A stretch of 64,000 nucleotides of DNA, taken from assembly GCA_022361195.1 (NCBI GenBank), contig JAKSBJ010000078.1, forward strand, positions 1 to 64,000. The letters run 5' to 3'. Source of the stretch: Flavobacteriales bacterium. GTDB lineage: Bacteria > Bacteroidota > Bacteroidia > Flavobacteriales_D > Crocinitomicaceae. Each line of letters begins with the position of its first letter. The stretch's first letter is position 1. Under the pieces are notes generated by a model. It had not been told where the DNA came from and ran no database searches. It worked only from the letters and a program-made list of their open reading frames with translations. Below are positions 1 through 7,878 of this stretch, in pieces. The translations under genes were made by a program, and so were the position numbers.

Positions 1-658
1 AATTCAAAATCAACTTCTCCTACCATGTAAATACCAGGGTCAGGACCTCCCATAGCCATGTAGACATAATCTTCTGAAGAGACGATTACCGGCTGAGTTC
101 CGCCTTGTGTAAAACCTAATGTGTCGTTAGGGTTAAAAGTTGTAAATTCCGTTGGCCAAGGTTCCATCGTAAAATCATCACAAGGTGCTTCGGTGTCTAC
201 CACATCTTCTACACAAAGAGAAAGAACACCGGATTCAAAACCAACAATGGTTACTTCATCTAAGTTTCCGGTAAAGGTTAAATAAGCATTGTCCCATGAA
301 TCAAAATCAGGAGCAGAATCGTCTAAATCAACTGTTACTCCACCAATTGTAAGTGGGAAAGTAGCGTCCATGTATTCAATGGCCGATCCATTTACAGCGA
401 ATCCCATTTCGTTGTATTGACCTTCAAAACCGTAAATTTCAAATTGAGCAGATTGGTTACTTCCATCAAATTCAAAATCAACTTCTCCTACCATGTAAAT
501 TCCCGGATCTGGTCCAGCCATTGCCATAAAAACATAGTCTTCGCTCGAAACGATTACTGGCTGTGTACCATCTTGTGTAAACCCTAGTGTATCGCCAGGG
601 TTGAATGCTGTAAATTCTGTTGGCCAGGGTTCGGCCGTAAAGTCATCGCATAAAGTTT
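1..658. repeat. in-frame tandem repeat, 468 bp period
   Basis: Bases 1 to about 190 match bases 469 to about 658 with scattered, mostly third-position differences. The period of 468 bp equals 156 codons, so the reading frame is kept. It encodes the repeated module of the truncated minus-strand secreted protein. Confidence 0.8.
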
Positions 659-725
659 GGGCGGTTGTTGTAAGCCCTATCCCAGACAAACATGCAGTAA
701 AGAGTAAGTATTTAATCCTTTTCAT
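1..725 (-). CDS. secreted two-module repeat protein, 3' end cut by window
   Basis: The gene starts at ATG 725 and runs open off the left edge, giving 241 codons. The first ~22 residues (MKRIKYLLFTACLSG followed by a Thr-rich stretch ending TAQ) form a signal peptide. The rest is a tandem module of 156 residues (468 bp): the segment starting CDDFTAEPWPTEFTAFNPGD recurs as CDDFTMEPWPTEFTTFNPND. The modules are Asp-, Gly- and Phe-rich and look like all-beta extracellular domains. I do not recognise the family. By analogy with its neighbours a T9SS sorting domain may lie in the missing C-terminus, but that part is outside the window. The ATG is preceded by an A/T-rich leader without an obvious Shine-Dalgarno site. 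Confidence 0.85.
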   Translation of the reverse strand, partial: MKRIKYLLFTACLSGIGLTTTAQTLCDDFTAEPWPTEFTAFNPGDTLGFTQDGTQPVIVSSEDYVFMAMAGPDPGIYMVGEVDFEFDGSNQSAQFEIYGFEGQYNEMGFAVNGSAIEYMDATFPLTIGGVTVDLDDSAPDFDSWDNAYLTFTGNLDEVTIVGFESGVLSLCVEDVVDTEAPCDDFTMEPWPTEFTTFNPNDTLGFTQGGTQPVIVSSEDYVYMAMGGPDPGIYMVGEVDFE

Positions 726-836
726 AATTGAACGTTTTACTCTATAGAGGATAAAAAGCTAAAAACGCTGCAAGAAAAAGAAACTTTTTTTATTCTTTTT
801 GAAGATGGGTGACCAGAAAGGCCTGTAAATACAGGC

Positions 837-3101
837 TTATTGGATAATTAGTTTTTGATGAAAAATGGTGTTTTCTGATTGGACAATCAGGAAATAAACG
901 CCCGTATTTTGGCGGCTCATATCTAAATTTAAGATTCCTTCTTGTACATTTTGAGTAATAATTTGCTGTCCGTTTGCATTAAATACATTCAACTTTCCAC
1001 TTTCAGCTAGGATGATTTGGAATTGCCCTTTTGAAGGATTTGGATAAACTTCCAATGCTTGTGAAAATTGTTTTTCCTCAATTCCACTGATGAGTGATAA
1101 AGTTGTAAAAATGGAAGTTTGACCCATATATTCATTCAAGTACAAAAGTCCATCTTGATAATAGAGGTCCTGAACTCCCCATAGGTGATCAAAAACAAAA
1201 TCTGCTCCATGATTATAAGATGCGACAACATTGTGAGGTGCTGATATGGTCAATGCTTTTAAGGAATCGACGGATGAAGTGATGTATAAAAGGGTGTCGT
1301 CTGTTGCCATTAAAATACGATCGTTACTTTGCATACTGTAGGCTGATGTAGAGAGGAAAGTTAGACTTTCGGTTGTTGGAGAATAGTTAAAAGTCATAAT
1401 TCCTTCAGCTCCTCCTGAAGCAAATACATAAAGTGTGTCTTCCGATTCGGCAACAGCTTTAAACTCTTGTCCCAGGGGAGATTCATAACCATCCAGTACA
1501 TTCATGGTTTCCGGATCAAAAATGAGCAGAGAGTCTTTTGCACAGGCCAATAAATTTCCGTCCGATAACCATAATAGATGTTCAATGGTATTTTTTTGAC
1601 GGATATGCTCTACTTCCGGGCTCAAGGGATCATTGACGTCCATGACCGTGATTTTTTTGTTAAAAGCACTTACTTCTTCCATCACAGCAATTCGGCCGTT
1701 ATGATAGCGTGCATTTTGAAAATTACCAATAAACAGAACTCCGGGATCAATATCCTGCGTAGCCACCTGATCTAGCGTATTGGCGTCATACACTCTAAAA
1801 CGATCTCCGGTTAGGTAAAAACAATAAGCATAGTCGGCATCATCATCCAGAGCCACAGCTCTACAAAATCCAACAAGGGTGTCTTCAGCAATTAGTGAAG
1901 GATTAGCTTTATCGGTTACATCAAATAAACGAACACCAAAACCTTCGTTGGCTTCAATTAATCGATTTTGTGCCTGAGCGGAGCCATGACACCAACCTCC
2001 AGTCCAGGTTTTTCCGTAGTCAATATCGTTGTAAATATCACTAATGTCTACTGTTAAAATGCCATACCATTCCGAAGCAACATACATTTTTCGATTGGTA
2101 GGATTAATGTCCGCGTCAAAATGATAAAGCCCGGCATATACATCGGCTAAATAAGTAATATCACTGGCATCGGTAGCATCATATATGTGAATTTGTCCGG
2201 TGTAAGGAGTCGGTAAACTCCATCCTTGTGGGCCACCTCCTTGTGTTGATACATAAACTGTATCGTTGAGAATAAAAGCACTCATTGGTATGGCAACTGA
2301 TCCACCAGCCAGAATTTGACCTTCAATAGTATCAGCATAAACCATATTAAGTGAAGAAGGAACACTATAATCTAAAGCATAATATCGTCCGTTGAATAAT
2401 GTTGCCGGAAGTTGACCTCCCATAACGTGTAGTAGTTCATTGGATTGTCCGAAATAAACTTCAACCGGATCACCAGCGTTATCGGCAAAATAGTCTTCCT
2501 CGGTCATTGTGGTTAAATCCACTAAATAAACGCCATCATTGGCGCTGAAAATGGAATAAGCAACTGTGTAAGCCAAAAAATCATCCTTTACATCCAAACC
2601 TCTAATTCGTGCGGGAGAAGGATAGCTAGCATAAGTATCTACATAGTTAATACTACCTCCCGCATCTTCTAAAACCAATAAACTTGTTTTAGCTGCTACC
2701 AAGAGACTATCTCCATAAAAAGCAACATCGTAAATAGATTCATCTATACTGCTAGGTTCATAATGAGTAACATACTCAGGATTGGAAGGAGTTGAAATAT
2801 CGTATTTATAAAGTCCCGCTCTATTTACGCAAAGGTATAAATGGTCACCATGAACCAGAATTTGATCAATGTTAGAGATGAAACGCTCTTCATAAACAAT
2901 AGTCTCCGGTTTGTCATTCGGTCCATCCAATTCATAAACTCTAAAGGTGTTAGCGCATCCGGCAAAAACCAAATTGTCATAAAAACAAACTTCATAGGTT
3001 GAACCACCAAGGGTAGAACTTATATGATTTAGTGGGCTTTGACCAAAACCAAAAGCACAGAAAATGAATAGTAGGGTAAATAGGGTAAAGGTTCTTTTCA
3101 T
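837..3101 (-). CDS. beta-propeller secreted protein with T9SS type A sorting domain
   Basis: 754 residues. Residues 1-20 (MKRTFTLFTLLFIFCAFGFG) form a signal peptide. The body holds repeated beta-strand units such as LVFAGCANTFRVYELDG, LYLCVNRAGLYKYDIS and MYVASEWYGILTVDIS, the pattern of LVIVD/WD-like propeller blades. The last ~75 residues are a T9SS type A domain: EVYPNPSKGQFQI, a central LNVFNANGQQI strand and a final GVYFLIVQS...KLIIQ. The product should cross the outer membrane by T9SS and be anchored or released at the surface. No catalytic motif was found; binding or adhesion is an inference from the propeller. It is separated by 111 bp from the next minus-strand gene and is probably its own unit. 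Confidence 0.9.
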   Translation of the reverse strand: MKRTFTLFTLLFIFCAFGFGQSPLNHISSTLGGSTYEVCFYDNLVFAGCANTFRVYELDGPNDKPETIVYEERFISNIDQILVHGDHLYLCVNRAGLYKYDISTPSNPEYVTHYEPSSIDESIYDVAFYGDSLLVAAKTSLLVLEDAGGSINYVDTYASYPSPARIRGLDVKDDFLAYTVAYSIFSANDGVYLVDLTTMTEEDYFADNAGDPVEVYFGQSNELLHVMGGQLPATLFNGRYYALDYSVPSSLNMVYADTIEGQILAGGSVAIPMSAFILNDTVYVSTQGGGPQGWSLPTPYTGQIHIYDATDASDITYLADVYAGLYHFDADINPTNRKMYVASEWYGILTVDISDIYNDIDYGKTWTGGWCHGSAQAQNRLIEANEGFGVRLFDVTDKANPSLIAEDTLVGFCRAVALDDDADYAYCFYLTGDRFRVYDANTLDQVATQDIDPGVLFIGNFQNARYHNGRIAVMEEVSAFNKKITVMDVNDPLSPEVEHIRQKNTIEHLLWLSDGNLLACAKDSLLIFDPETMNVLDGYESPLGQEFKAVAESEDTLYVFASGGAEGIMTFNYSPTTESLTFLSTSAYSMQSNDRILMATDDTLLYITSSVDSLKALTISAPHNVVASYNHGADFVFDHLWGVQDLYYQDGLLYLNEYMGQTSIFTTLSLISGIEEKQFSQALEVYPNPSKGQFQIILAESGKLNVFNANGQQIITQNVQEGILNLDMSRQNTGVYFLIVQSENTIFHQKLIIQ

Positions 3102-3220
3102 TTTTTAGGGGGATTTAATTATAAATCGGATAATCAAATGATTACCCCTATTTAAGTAGCGAGTTATCAGGGTAAGTGTTGTACTATGAATGTACGCATT
3201 CTTTGTAAATTTACCACCAA

Positions 3221-3946
3221 TTGAACTGGAAAGAAGAAATCATAAAGTATTTAATTGATTGTGGTGCAGAGGTGGATCAACAGTCTAAATCTGTAATTAA
3301 GGTGAAAGCTAAACGAATTGGTTTTTTCAGTCTTGGAGAAGAAAAAAAGGAGGAATTAGATGTTTATGTGTACGAAGATCAATATCGAAGAAAACCAGCT
3401 CAATTATTATCTCGTTTAAGATCCCTTTGTGGGTTAAATGAATTTCGAATTCACGGACGAGCAACATCCGTTCAGTTAGTGGATAAAAAAATAGCAATGA
3501 AATTCCTAAACCAAAATCACCTAATGGGTTTTGGCGGAGGAAAATACTTTTTGGGTTTATTCCACAAAGATCAATTAGTAGCTCTGGCGGTTTTTTCAAA
3601 AATCCGATTCATGAAGTACGAAAACCCTTCTTATTATTCTACCGAATTAGAACGATATTGCTCTTTGGAAAATACAACTGTTGTAGGAGGTTTAGATAAA
3701 TTAATTCGACACTTTTTAAGGCATTATGAAACGGATGATCTCATTACTTATATCGACAAAGAATGGTCCGATGGAAGTGCTTACTTGAGGTTGGGGTTTG
3801 ACTTAGTAAATACAACAACACCATTGAGTTTTTCGGTTTCAACAGAGACCTATGAGCGCCAAGTGGTTTCGGATAAAAATTCCATTCCTAAGGAATATAT
3901 TTTAATCAAGAACAAAGGGAATTTAAAGTTACGTTTACTTGTTTAA
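3221..3946 (+). CDS. protein resembling phage homing-endonuclease C-terminal domain
   Basis: 241 residues from a TTG start; the frame is closed upstream by TAA at 3206 and has no ATG between, so TTG 3221 is the first plausible start. The core (residues ~85-205) reads FLNQNHLMGFGGGKYFLGLF, then LVALAVFSK, ELERYCS, VVGGLDKLIRHFLRHY, ITYIDKEWSDGSAYLRLGF. From memory this order matches a domain found at the C-terminus of many phage HNH/Hef-like homing endonucleases and as stand-alone phage proteins, with a GNAT-like feel. The N-terminal ~80 residues (Lys/Glu-rich, with one Cys) contain no HNH or GIY-YIG motif. It converges on the transporter gene 2 bp away. No mobile context is seen. The exact activity is unknown. 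Confidence 0.75.
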   Translation: MNWKEEIIKYLIDCGAEVDQQSKSVIKVKAKRIGFFSLGEEKKEELDVYVYEDQYRRKPAQLLSRLRSLCGLNEFRIHGRATSVQLVDKKIAMKFLNQNHLMGFGGGKYFLGLFHKDQLVALAVFSKIRFMKYENPSYYSTELERYCSLENTTVVGGLDKLIRHFLRHYETDDLITYIDKEWSDGSAYLRLGFDLVNTTTPLSFSVSTETYERQVVSDKNSIPKEYILIKNKGNLKLRLLV

Positions 3947-3948
3947 TA

Positions 3949-5481
3949 TCACTTTGCCCAATCTGGATAGACGGTTGGATCCGCATTGAAAATTTCCGTT
4001 CCATAGAAATAAGTCATTAAGGCAATGACGGTAATGGCGATGAGGTTTAACACCAACCCTGTTCTGGCCATCTGCGCCATGCGCAGTCGTTTTGTCCCAA
4101 AAACGATAGCATTGGGGGGAGTGGCGACTGGAAGCATAAAGGCCATTGAACCTGCAATGGTGGCTGGAATCATGAATAAGATTGGATTACTCTCAATGCT
4201 CATGGCCAGTCCGGCTAAAATGGGCAAAAAGGTTTCTACTGTGGCAGTATTGGAGGTAATTTCCGTTAAAAAAGTAATGAGGAAAGTGATGCACAAAATT
4301 AAAATGAGCGGGTGAACGCCTTTTAAAAACAACAATTGTTCTCCAAACCAATTAGACAATCCCGATTCTTTAATTCCTGCAGCTAAGGCAAATCCTCCTC
4401 CGAACAATAAAATAATCTCCCATGGAATTTTTGTGGACGTTTTCCAATCCATAATATGGTCGGGCTTTTTTTGTTTGGATGGAATTAAAAACAAGATAAT
4501 AGCAATGAAAATGGCGACTGTTCCGTCGTTAAAATAACCGGGTTCGGGAAATAAATTAGACCAGCCCGGAATTCGGAATTGACCAATTTGGATATCGGCC
4601 CGGAAAAACCAAAGTAAGGCCATGCTGACAAAGGCTACGATCAACACTTTTTCTTCAAAAGTCACCTTGCCTAAATCGCGATAGGACTGTTTAATTTCGG
4701 ATTTGTCAATGTTCTTCCATTCAGTCTTTTTACGAACGTAGAGAAAGTACAAATAGACATAAAGCAGAATGAATAGAATGATGGTAATAGGTAATGCAAA
4801 CAAAAACCAATTGGTAAAATTAATCTCCGGTGCGTTGGGGAAATGGGTTTCTAAAATCCGTACAAAAGAAAGGTTTGGAGCTGTACCCACCAAAGTTGAA
4901 ATTCCGCCAATAGATGAACTATAAGCAACTGCCAACAGCATTCCAATGGCGTAGTTGCTAATTTTTTCACGACCATTTACCTCTTCCAATTTACTGATGA
5001 TGGAAATTAAAATGGGAACCATCATCATTGTAGTGGCCGTGTTTGAAATCCACATAGAAAGGAAAGCCGTAGCCAGCATAAACCCAAGCATAATTCGGGC
5101 AGGGCTGGAGCCAACCATGCTTAAAATTCGCAAGGCAATACGTTTATGCAACCCCCATTTTTCAATTGCCAGGGCGACTAAAAATCCACCTAAAAAAAGA
5201 AAGATGATATGATTGAAATAGGTGGCCGAAACTACTTTTCCGTCCATCACTCCAAAAAGTGGAAAGAGCAAGAGTGGGAGGAGAGAGGTTATAGCCAGCG
5301 GAACTACATCTGTCATCCACCAAATGGCCATTAAAACCGCAACCGCTAAAGTATAAGTTGTTTCGGGTCGTTCGGGATCTAAATCTCCAAACAGAACAAT
5401 GCTCAACGAAAGCAGCGGAGCCAGCCAAAAAAAGATTTTTTTTAGCAGTGAGGCTTTGCTATTTTGGGGAGCATTTTCCAA
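3949..5481 (-). CDS. SLC13/DASS-family sodium:anion (dicarboxylate/sulfate) symporter
   Basis: 510 residues, the usual length for divalent anion:Na+ symporters, with about 11-13 hydrophobic segments. Two Ser-Asn-Thr signature hairpins are visible: WISNTATTMMMVPIL in the first half and EITSNTATVETFLPI in the second; in characterised members (VcINDY) these bind Na+ and substrate. Expected role: Na+-coupled uptake of succinate, malate, citrate or sulfate across the inner membrane; the sequence does not settle which. A central cytosolic loop (KKTEWKNIDKSEIKQSYRDL) divides the halves. It lies 2 bp downstream of the DUF1456 gene, in one minus-strand unit with it and probably with the SpoIIE-type phosphatase. 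Confidence 0.9.
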   Translation of the reverse strand: MENAPQNSKASLLKKIFFWLAPLLSLSIVLFGDLDPERPETTYTLAVAVLMAIWWMTDVVPLAITSLLPLLLFPLFGVMDGKVVSATYFNHIIFLFLGGFLVALAIEKWGLHKRIALRILSMVGSSPARIMLGFMLATAFLSMWISNTATTMMMVPILISIISKLEEVNGREKISNYAIGMLLAVAYSSSIGGISTLVGTAPNLSFVRILETHFPNAPEINFTNWFLFALPITIILFILLYVYLYFLYVRKKTEWKNIDKSEIKQSYRDLGKVTFEEKVLIVAFVSMALLWFFRADIQIGQFRIPGWSNLFPEPGYFNDGTVAIFIAIILFLIPSKQKKPDHIMDWKTSTKIPWEIILLFGGGFALAAGIKESGLSNWFGEQLLFLKGVHPLILILCITFLITFLTEITSNTATVETFLPILAGLAMSIESNPILFMIPATIAGSMAFMLPVATPPNAIVFGTKRLRMAQMARTGLVLNLIAITVIALMTYFYGTEIFNADPTVYPDWAK

Positions 5482-5483
5482 AC

Positions 5484-5738
5484 TTAAGAATTTGGTTTTT
5501 TGGCTGGTTTTTCAGGCATAGGACCTCTTAGGTGAACAACGAGTCCGTTCAAAAAATTACGGAGAATCTGATCTCCACAGTTTCGGTATTTAGGGTGTCC
5601 TTCTTTTCGGAAAAAAGCACCTAATTCACTTTCGGTTACTTGAAAATCAACCAGGGCACAAATGTCAACAATGTCCTTAGTGGTGAGTTTGTGTGCTACT
5701 CGTAATTTTTTTAAAATATCGTTATTGGTCAGTGCCAT
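5484..5738 (-). CDS. single-domain DUF1456 (YehS-like) protein
   Basis: 84 residues. The fold-defining pattern TNNDILKKLRVAHKLTTKDI, then ALVDFQVTESELGAFFRKEG and CGDQILRNFLNGLVVHLRG matches one copy of the DUF1456 domain; E. coli YehS carries two in tandem, so this is a half-length version. A short basic tail (PAKKPNS) follows. Function is unknown in the family. It starts 22 bp after the SpoIIE-type phosphatase gene and ends 2 bp before the transporter gene, so co-transcription is likely. Confidence 0.85.
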   Translation of the reverse strand: MALTNNDILKKLRVAHKLTTKDIVDICALVDFQVTESELGAFFRKEGHPKYRNCGDQILRNFLNGLVVHLRGPMPEKPAKKPNS

Positions 5739-5760
5739 CTTTTAAGTTTAGGGGGTAAAT

Positions 5761-7767
5761 TTAAAGTTTAAGCCCGATAACGCAGACATCATCTACCTGC
5801 TCAAATTTTCCTCGCCAATTTTCAAAGGCTTCATCCAATGAAGTTAATTGCTCATTCATAGGTTGATGGATGTGGTTCAGGAGAATTTGCTTAAAGGCTT
5901 TATACTTTAGTTTTTTATTATCAGGTCCGCCAAATTGGTCGGGATAACCATCTGAAAAAATGTAAATGTGATCGTTTTCTTCAATATGCAGTTCGTGATT
6001 GGTGAAGGGCTCAGGGTCGGCATACTGGCCAATGGGTTGTTTGTCCCCTTTTACATCAGTAATCTCATTATTTCTGATGAGGTATAGACGGTTGTTGGCT
6101 CCTGCGAATTCAAGTTTATTACTGCCTTTTTCCAAAGCACAAATGGCAATGTCCATTCCGTCTTTGACGTTCTCATTGCTCTTTTCAAAGGTCTCAATGA
6201 CCAAATTTCTGGTTTTGTCCAAAATGGCCGCCGGTGAGGTACAATTAAACTCTCTTACGGCTCTGTTTAGGGCATTATGACAAACGACGCTTACCATGGC
6301 TCCCGGAACACCATGTCCTGTACAGTCGGCAGCGGCAAAAATAATCCGATCACCAACGGTTTCCAGCCAATAGAAGTCGCCTGCTACAATATCCTTTGGT
6401 TTATATAAAACAAAACTGTCTGGAATCATTTTATAGAAATAGTCCAATGGTGGTAAAATAGCTTTTTGAATCCGTTCGGCATAGGTGATACTATCCCTGA
6501 TTTCTTGAAAGTGTATTTCTAACTGTTCGTGCTGTTTTTTAATCTCTTTCTTCTGACTTTCCAATTCCAAATTTTGGGAGCTAATTACTTCATTGTCTCT
6601 CTTCTTTTGACGGAGCCCCTTTAAAAGCACAAAAGCCAGTAAAACCAGTAAGCCCAATCCACTAAAAAGGGCAATTTTTACAATTTTATCCCGCTCAATT
6701 AAAGCAGAGTTTTTAGCATTTTCCTGTTTTTCAATTTCTTTTTCTTTCTCCAACCGTTCAATCTCGGCTAGTTTTTTTTGGTTTTCGTATTTGGCCTCGA
6801 GCATGGAGGTGTTTTTGATGGATTCTTCGTTGAGAATGCTATCCTTAATGGTGGTGTAATTAAGGTGTAGCTCGTAAGCTTTTTTATAATTTCCCAAATG
6901 ATATTCAGCGCGAGATAAGAGATCGTAAGCAAATTGTTTGTAGCGTTTGGAACCAATAACAATGGAGGCGTCTAATCCTTTTTGAGCGTAGTTTTTTACA
7001 TTTGAATAATCTCCTTTTTCATCATAAATACTAGCTAAGTCGAGTGATGAAAAGGCAATTCCTTCCATATCACCAATACTATCCTTAATAAAAATACACC
7101 GTTTAATTTTTTGAATAGCCAGATCATCATCACCCTGCTTCCAATGAACTAATCCAATATCATTTAGGCAATCGGCAATACCACTGTAGTTCTTATCCTT
7201 TTGTCGGATTTTTAAAGCTTCTTCATGGTATTGCATGGATTTGTCATAATCTTCCAAATAATAAAATGAATTGGCCATGTTGTTGATGATGGAATGAGGA
7301 TTTTCAGTTCCTTGCCGTGCATAATCAATAGCCTCTTTGAAATAATCGATAGATTCCTGATACTTCTCTAAATCCTGATAAATTAATCCCAAATTATTGG
7401 CACTACCTGTAATGAGATTAATATTGCCGGACTCTTTGGCTATTTCAATGGAGGCCTGTCCTTTTTCCAATGCCAAATCGGTATAGCCGGTAATGTAATA
7501 GCTGCTAGAGATAGACCAAAGAGCTCTTGATTGCCCTTCGAGATCATTAATGCTCAATGCCTTTAACTGTGCTTTTTTACCGTAGGAAATAGAACTGTCG
7601 GGAAGGATCCAAACTAAATGAGCTGCAATTTGGTTGAGTAAATCAACCTTCTCGGATTCCTTTTCAACCTTGTCCAATTCTTGCAATAAGGAGTCGGTAT
7701 AAGCATCTTGCCCAAAGACCATCTTCAGTTGAAAAAAGATTAGAAAAGTGAGCAATAATGTCCTCAT
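5761..7767 (-). CDS. TPR-repeat sensor with cytoplasmic SpoIIE/PP2C phosphatase
   Basis: 668 residues from ATG 7767; an in-frame TTG two codons upstream is less likely. Order: signal peptide (MRTLLLTFLIFFQLKMVFG), tetratricopeptide repeats over residues ~20-330, a membrane helix near 370 (LGLLVLLAFVLLKGL), a coiled coil, then a SpoIIE-type PP2C domain from ~455. Metal-binding motifs are intact: GDFYWLE, AAADCTGHGVPGAMVS, DGMDIAI and IFSDGYPDQFGG. The layout predicts that periplasmic TPRs sense something and control a cytosolic Ser/Thr phosphatase acting on an anti-sigma-antagonist-like partner. No anti-sigma-antagonist or kinase gene is adjacent. A TAnnTTTG element lies just upstream (7788-7795). 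Confidence 0.9.
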   Translation of the reverse strand: MRTLLLTFLIFFQLKMVFGQDAYTDSLLQELDKVEKESEKVDLLNQIAAHLVWILPDSSISYGKKAQLKALSINDLEGQSRALWSISSSYYITGYTDLALEKGQASIEIAKESGNINLITGSANNLGLIYQDLEKYQESIDYFKEAIDYARQGTENPHSIINNMANSFYYLEDYDKSMQYHEEALKIRQKDKNYSGIADCLNDIGLVHWKQGDDDLAIQKIKRCIFIKDSIGDMEGIAFSSLDLASIYDEKGDYSNVKNYAQKGLDASIVIGSKRYKQFAYDLLSRAEYHLGNYKKAYELHLNYTTIKDSILNEESIKNTSMLEAKYENQKKLAEIERLEKEKEIEKQENAKNSALIERDKIVKIALFSGLGLLVLLAFVLLKGLRQKKRDNEVISSQNLELESQKKEIKKQHEQLEIHFQEIRDSITYAERIQKAILPPLDYFYKMIPDSFVLYKPKDIVAGDFYWLETVGDRIIFAAADCTGHGVPGAMVSVVCHNALNRAVREFNCTSPAAILDKTRNLVIETFEKSNENVKDGMDIAICALEKGSNKLEFAGANNRLYLIRNNEITDVKGDKQPIGQYADPEPFTNHELHIEENDHIYIFSDGYPDQFGGPDNKKLKYKAFKQILLNHIHQPMNEQLTSLDEAFENWRGKFEQVDDVCVIGLKL

Positions 7768-7787
7768 TATCAAATTGGATTACAGAG

Positions 7788-7795
7788 CAAAAATA
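7788..7795 (-). promoter_or_regulatory. Bacteroidota -7 element for the SpoIIE-type phosphatase operon
   Basis: On the minus strand this reads TATTTTTG, a full match to TAnnTTTG, 20 nt before ATG 7767. No TTG was seen at the expected -33 position, so the promoter may be weak or activator-dependent. Confidence 0.4.
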
Positions 7796-7825
7796 CACTT
7801 TTTAACCTATCGTCAGGATGATATA

Positions 7826-7858
7826 AAAAATGCGAAACCATAACGGTTCCGCATTTTT
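7826..7858 (-). terminator. intrinsic terminator after the A2M-like gene
   Basis: Stem AAAAATGCG...CGCATTTTT continues inward as G(A)AACC/GGTTC with one bulge around an ATAAC loop. On the minus strand a T-rich tract (TTTTTTATAT) follows. It lies ~20 bp past the A2M-like stop codon. Confidence 0.8.
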
Positions 7859-7878
7859 GTAGGTTGAAAAAGCAAGTT

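Noticed and set aside
7801-7807. Single TTTAACC near the phosphatase/A2M boundary
   Set aside because: One copy without phasing, in an A/T-rich gap; not evidence for the same operator as at 55461.
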